Below are positions 59,736 to 64,000 of a stretch of 64,000 nt of DNA, piece after piece. The stretch is from Lumnitzera littorea. Taxonomy: Eukaryota > Streptophyta > Magnoliopsida > Myrtales > Combretaceae. The DNA lies in contig JAMXBB010000002.1 in the NCBI GenBank assembly GCA_024138015.1, positions 8,054,301-8,118,300 on the forward strand, read 5' to 3'. Both the position numbers and the translations under genes were made by a program. Under the pieces are notes generated by a model that was not told the origin of the DNA, did no database searches, and saw only the letters and a program-made list of their open reading frames with translations. The number at the start of each line of letters is the position of its first letter. Position 1 is the first letter of the stretch.

Positions 59736-60603
59736 ATTCTAAGGCCAAGTAAGAGATAGGACAGCTACAAAACTTCTTTTCTAATAGAAGCAAGGAAAAT
59801 ATTCGTTAGACATGATACCTCACACGTCTATTCATATAATATACAATTTTTAATGGGATTTTGATATATATCATATATGATTTAATAGTACATTCATGTT
59901 TCAAAATCCCATAAAAAATTACATATCACATAAACAAATACATAGCATATCATGCCTAATAAATCATTTTTCCAAGTGATGAGGTAGGTTTTCTAATTGA
60001 CCTACCTATTAAGTCGAACTATGGGTGAGCCAGGCTGAGTTTTAGAGCCGAATTGTGTGCATGTCCAAATGTATCTTTACAAGTTGTATAGATATGTGTA
60101 ATATTTTATTGGATAAAGCCGATATCATAATAATAAGTTGGTGGATGGAATGACTGGAAAAAGAAAAAAATAAAATAATACTTCAACGATAACTCATACC
60201 TCCTATTCAAAATTTTACTCTTTCTTTTCCTTTTCTTATTTATATAAATATTTAAATCATGTAACTTATATTGTGTATCTTAAAAAAAAAAAAAAGGATT
60301 TAGATAACCGTCCCGAGCACTCAAAAAGAACCGTATAAAGTAAGTTTCATTTATCTATTATACAATATCTTTTAAAAATAAGGTTTAAAACAAAAAAGAA
60401 AAAGAAAAAAATTTACAAGTAAACTTATCTTAAAAAATCCAAAAACACTCTAGTTAGGTCAATCATTTGTAAAAGAGCTAATGCTAGCGTGATTTCTAAA
60501 TGCACATTTATTTAATGATACATCTTATACGAATTGTATGCTAGAATTGTATACAAGTTTTAAATTTAATCATACGTTTTTTTTTTTTTTGTTTTCAACT
60601 ATT
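59736..60603. other. Stretch without a gene; contains duplicated block B1
   Basis: At about 60080-60202, 'ggtggatggaatgact' and 'aataatacttcaacgataac' match 61781-61929 ('ggtgtatagaatgact', 'taatacttcaatgacaac'). Otherwise AT-rich with poly-A and poly-T runs. Confidence 0.5.
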
Positions 60604-60610
60604 ATTACAA

Positions 60611-60772
60611 CTGTTAGCGAGTGCCACTGTGGGGGAAGCTATTCTAGTAAGTAGACGGTTTGCGGATGCATCGGATTCGGCAGGAGATACTTGTAGGTGG
60701 AGTCCTAAAAGGCAGATTCAGCGGCCGAAGGAGGGACAGAACCCGGAGATGGTGGCGGTATTAGAATTGTAA
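60611..60772 (+). pseudogene. Truncated copy of the seven-TM gene 3' end
   Basis: 54 codons including the stop match residues ~272-324 of the gene at 57472: LASATVGEAILV, then ADASDSAGDTCRWS, RPKEGQNPEMVA and a stop. The frame is intact over this piece, but the first ~270 codons are missing, so it cannot make the membrane protein. It belongs to a tandem duplication with about 2.3 kb spacing. Confidence 0.88.
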
Positions 60773-61130
60773 ACAGCGGAGTGGGCGTTTCACAATTAAC
60801 TCTTGAAGTTGTTCTCAGAGGAGAGAGAAGTTACGAATCAAAAGCATTGTTTGAAAAAAAAAAAAAAGTGAATTTCTCATTTTATTATTCACGTGATCGA
60901 GGTTTTTTTTATTTACTTTTAATAAATTTTTTGTGTCCATATTGGCATCAAGTTGAATTTTGTTTTTCTTCTTCGGTTTGCATTTATTTTTCTTAATTAT
61001 ATGTTTTATTAGTTTTTGTATTTCCTCAAGAGCATCACGAATCATGCTCAAGTTAGGTTTTCTAATGGACCTTATTTGGGCCTCCTTGGTCCAAGATCAA
61101 GGAAAGCCTCATTAGTGGACAAATCTAAAG
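60773..61130 (+). other. Duplicated 3' flank of the truncated copy
   Basis: It matches 58447-58810, with a poly-A run added at about 60856-60869. Confidence 0.7.
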
Positions 61131-61254
61131 CTTTTTATGCTAGTCTAGTGACTACCAAGTCAAATTGTAAGCAAATCAAGTTACGTTTTAAACAACTTAT
61201 GTGTGTTGATAGAGTATTTTGGATATGAGTTTTTTAGACTCACATCAACTTTTT

Positions 61255-61740
61255 TAGACCTTGGATTAACCTGATTAAGCCCATTACCGTATGGATCTAC
61301 TAGCACCCAATTTGATCAGCTTACTGACCAACCTCCTCCTAAAAGGGTCTTCAGATAAGTTGACAGCCTCGGACAACCAACCTGACAAGAGAATGATTAT
61401 AATGATTATTAGACATGTGGATAAAGCTTTGAGATCAATAACTCCATGTTCCCGCTACTCAGATCATGTAGACGTGCCAAATATACTCTAAGATTCACGT
61501 TGGTCCTCCTCTATAAATAGCTTTAGATGCTTTAACCGCAAACCACTTTCACTTCTTTGTGCATTAGGCTTAGCTTATGTACTTTGAGCTTATTTGCTCA
61601 CTCTCTTATACAATAATGCTAACTTAAACATTAGAGTAGTCATACTAAACAATTTTGCTAACGCCTCTTTTTATGTTCTCTTTTGCAAGCTCACTGTATA
61701 TTATGCAAAGTCCTATTATTTTATACTCTATCGACAGAAT
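61255..61740 (+). mobile_element. LTR-like fragment of a gypsy element
   Basis: A TATAAATAG at 61512-61520 is followed by 'accactttcacttctttg' leader-like sequence and 'acttaaacattagagtagtc', a degenerate form of a phrase common in LTRs of plant gypsy elements. Ends are not defined and there is no PBS or coding part. Confidence 0.4.
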
Positions 61741-61780
61741 CTTACTAACAATAGTATATATGTTTAAATGTATTGTTATA

Positions 61781-61929
61781 AGTTTTATAGATGTGTATAG
61801 ACTTTTGTTTGAATAAAATCAGTATCATATGTATAATATAAGATGGTGTATGGAGTGATATAGATAAGATGGTGTATAGAATGACTACGAAAGAAAAAAA
61901 GTAATACTTCAATGACAACTTATATTTCC
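61781..61929 (+). repeat. Duplicated block B2 (matches 60080-60202)
   Basis: It is the counterpart of B1. The match stops exactly where LTR copy E begins (61930), so B1 ('ataactcatacctcc') gives the pre-insertion sequence. Confidence 0.65.
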
Positions 61930-64000
61930 TGTAAGCTCCCAAAATTGAGTTTAGGATAACCGAGCTCAGATTTAGAGCTTTTAAGGTAACTTATCCAATT
62001 GAACCCAAACTTTGCAACTAGAATGAAAAAGTTAATTGAGATATTATAGTGAAGTTAGATTTTAGTAATAATGACCCGAAATCCCAATTTTGCCCTTAGA
62101 AATTGGAGTATTTATTAAAGCCCTAAAATGTTCAGAACTCCAAAAATTGAACTTAGATTGCAACGAGAACTTAGAGATAAGTTAATTGAGCTATAAAATG
62201 AGATAATATAGTATAATTTACTATAAAAAAAATATACGTAATTTTTTAGTATACCCGGTACAAATAATAATTATACTCGTAAATTAACTTTAAATTGAGT
62301 AATTATATATATATTGTGTTGAATTCATGAAATTAACCTTAGAATGTATCCTAAAAATAAAAGATATGCTAGAAACTTAATTATATGAGTAAAGTTATAT
62401 ATTTCACATGTTATTACATAGGGTATAACCTTGTATATTAATTAAAATAATTAATTCTAACATATAATATCTATATTTAAGTAATTATTTAATAAAAGAA
62501 AAACAAAAATTAATTAAATAATATTGGAAGGAGGCGTGGCAGGAGGATGGAAATACATTGCTGATTCAAAAGGTGGAGTTACAATATTTGGACACCTCAT
62601 GCATAAAAAAAAAAAAAAGAAATTGGAAAAGAAAATATGAATTAATTAAAGAAAAATCCTTAAACCGACTTTGAGGCACTATAAAAAGCCAAGATCATCA
62701 GACATGATAGTTTTAGCAATTTGGAATCAGAGAAAATCAGAAAGAAAAATTAGAAAAAATAGTAAAAAAAAAATTAGAAAAAAACAGAAAAAATTAGTAA
62801 AAGTGTGGAATCCTAACCTAGAGTAGATCTGCTATGAAACCCAGCCAATCCCACACGGTCCACCCACCGCGCCAGCCGTCCGACAACCGCCCAGCAGCCA
62901 CCGGCCACCAAAACACCCAAGAACATCAAGGTCAAATTTCTGCCCTATTTTTCAATAATTTCTAAAAAATAGTAAATCCGCCCAGAAAATTATGAAAAAA
63001 ATTACACTTAGGTTATTTTAAACATGCTTTCATGTGATATTTTTATTTTTGAAAAATTCGTAATATTTAAAATACTTTATTAAGAAATCTATAATTCATC
63101 CGAATATATATTAGTGAAATAAATGTACTATATGATGTTGTTTCTAGCTGAAAATTTTTGTGTAGGATGTGTATGATATATGGGTAATTGCTACGTAGCC
63201 CAAATTTTTATTTGAATAATTTTAATATTTATTGAATTTTTAGGCCTGAAATTGGTTCAAAAATAGGCTGAAATTATGAATTTAATAGGAAATTATAAAA
63301 TTAATTGATGAAATGGACATGTACTGATCTATAATAAATAATAATGGTATTGAGTCAGATTGAAATTAATTGGATGCTAAAAGAATTATAATTGATTAAT
63401 TTATCAAGTTTAGGGATAAAATCGTTAATACGAAAATATAAGCAATAGGTCGAAAACTTGAAACCAAGTGATAATTTAATTCCCTATATTTTTAGAAGTT
63501 CATAGAAATTTTCAGGGAATTATTGGGTAATCCGAACTATTTATTACGAATTTATTAAGTAAAATAGCTTAAATTACAAGTCAAGGTGTATTTGTAATAT
63601 TAATAAACTAAAATGAGTTAAATAGTTAAATAAAACCTATATATAGGATTGCTGATCGAATTGGGTAAAATAGAGATTTTTATTATAATTATTAATATTT
63701 TTTTATCGGGATGTACTTTAGGTGTATTAAAATTGAATAATACTTATATTATTACAATATAAGGACAAATTGGATAAAATATAATTTAAAACTGTAAATT
63801 TCGCATAATACGATCGTTTTTATATAATTATGTATAATTGTATTAAAAATTCAAACTACCCATTAAAATCCATCTCTAGGAACAGGACTCATAAGATGTG
63901 TCGTTAAGTCTATACGAACTCAATGACACTAGTTTTGTTGAAATCGGATAACCTTAAGCCATTTAGCTTATATCTATAACATATTCAAGAATATACACAT
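61930..64000 (+). mobile_element. LTR (related subfamily, copy E), cut by the window edge
   Basis: It starts TGTAAGCTCCC. It has the same layout as copies A-C: a 'agtaataatgacccgaaat' block, TATAAAAA at 62680-62687, a GC-rich proline-codon-like patch at about 62830-62930, then 'agaaaattatgaaa' and long AT-rich sequence. It is more diverged than the others. The 3' end lies outside the window, so I cannot tell a solo LTR from a full element. Confidence 0.6.
62680..62687 (+). promoter_or_regulatory. TATA box of LTR copy E
   Basis: TATAAAAA at the same relative position as in copies B and C. Confidence 0.5.

Overview
The window looks like nuclear DNA of a flowering plant, most likely a dicot. 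It is very AT-rich and mostly transposon-derived, with few genes. The supporting evidence is an intron-split ubiquitin-ribosomal protein eL40 fusion gene, a MIR166 hairpin with an exact mature sequence, an AIR12-type DOMON protein gene and plant LTR-retrotransposon protein remnants. I cannot name the species. There is no bacterial-style operon, CRISPR array or rRNA.

Four host loci are supported. An intronless gene at 14053-14799 (+) encodes a GPI-anchor-type DOMON cytochrome b of the AIR12 family. A five-exon gene at 19668-21383 (+) encodes ubiquitin fused to ribosomal protein eL40. Its reading frame and splice sites are intact, but its ubiquitin half has substitutions and a three-residue loss that are extraordinary for this protein. 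MIR166 lies at 24071-24273 (+), with a TATA box at 23939. An intronless gene at 57472-58446 (+) encodes a plant seven-transmembrane protein, and a broken copy of its 3' end lies at 60611-60772.

The rest is layered repeat sequence. 1-3647: a foldback element, then a solo LTR. 3648-11036: a decayed Ty3/gypsy element, a second long LTR-like segment and a Ty1/copia gag remnant. 11.0-23.7 kb: the AIR12-like and ubiquitin genes, a decayed duplicate of the ubiquitin locus (12.85-13.58 kb), a GC-rich tandem patch (22.6-22.9 kb) and a dispersed repeat. 24-32 kb: MIR166, then AT-rich sequence without a recognisable gene. 32-37.4 kb: a CACTA-like end with a hairpin-rich subterminal array and a solo LTR (34447-37349). 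40.3-55.6 kb: a tandem duplication of a ~2.8-kb unit whose first copy was split by an old reverse-oriented LTR, itself invaded by two further LTRs. 57-64 kb: the seven-TM gene, a tandem duplication of its 3' flank, copia and LTR remnants, and one more LTR running off the right edge.

The clearest structural result is one LTR family (~2.9-3.1 kb, beginning TGTAAG and ending ACA) with at least five insertions plus one older nested relative. Three insertions have perfect 5-bp target duplications readable in the sequence (actca, ttctt, atatt). I found no novel defence or metabolic system. The items most worth a second look are the divergent ubiquitin-eL40 gene and its exon-less duplicate, the nested solo-LTR stack, the leader hairpin holding a two-codon uORF, and the antisense open frame shared by LTR copies.
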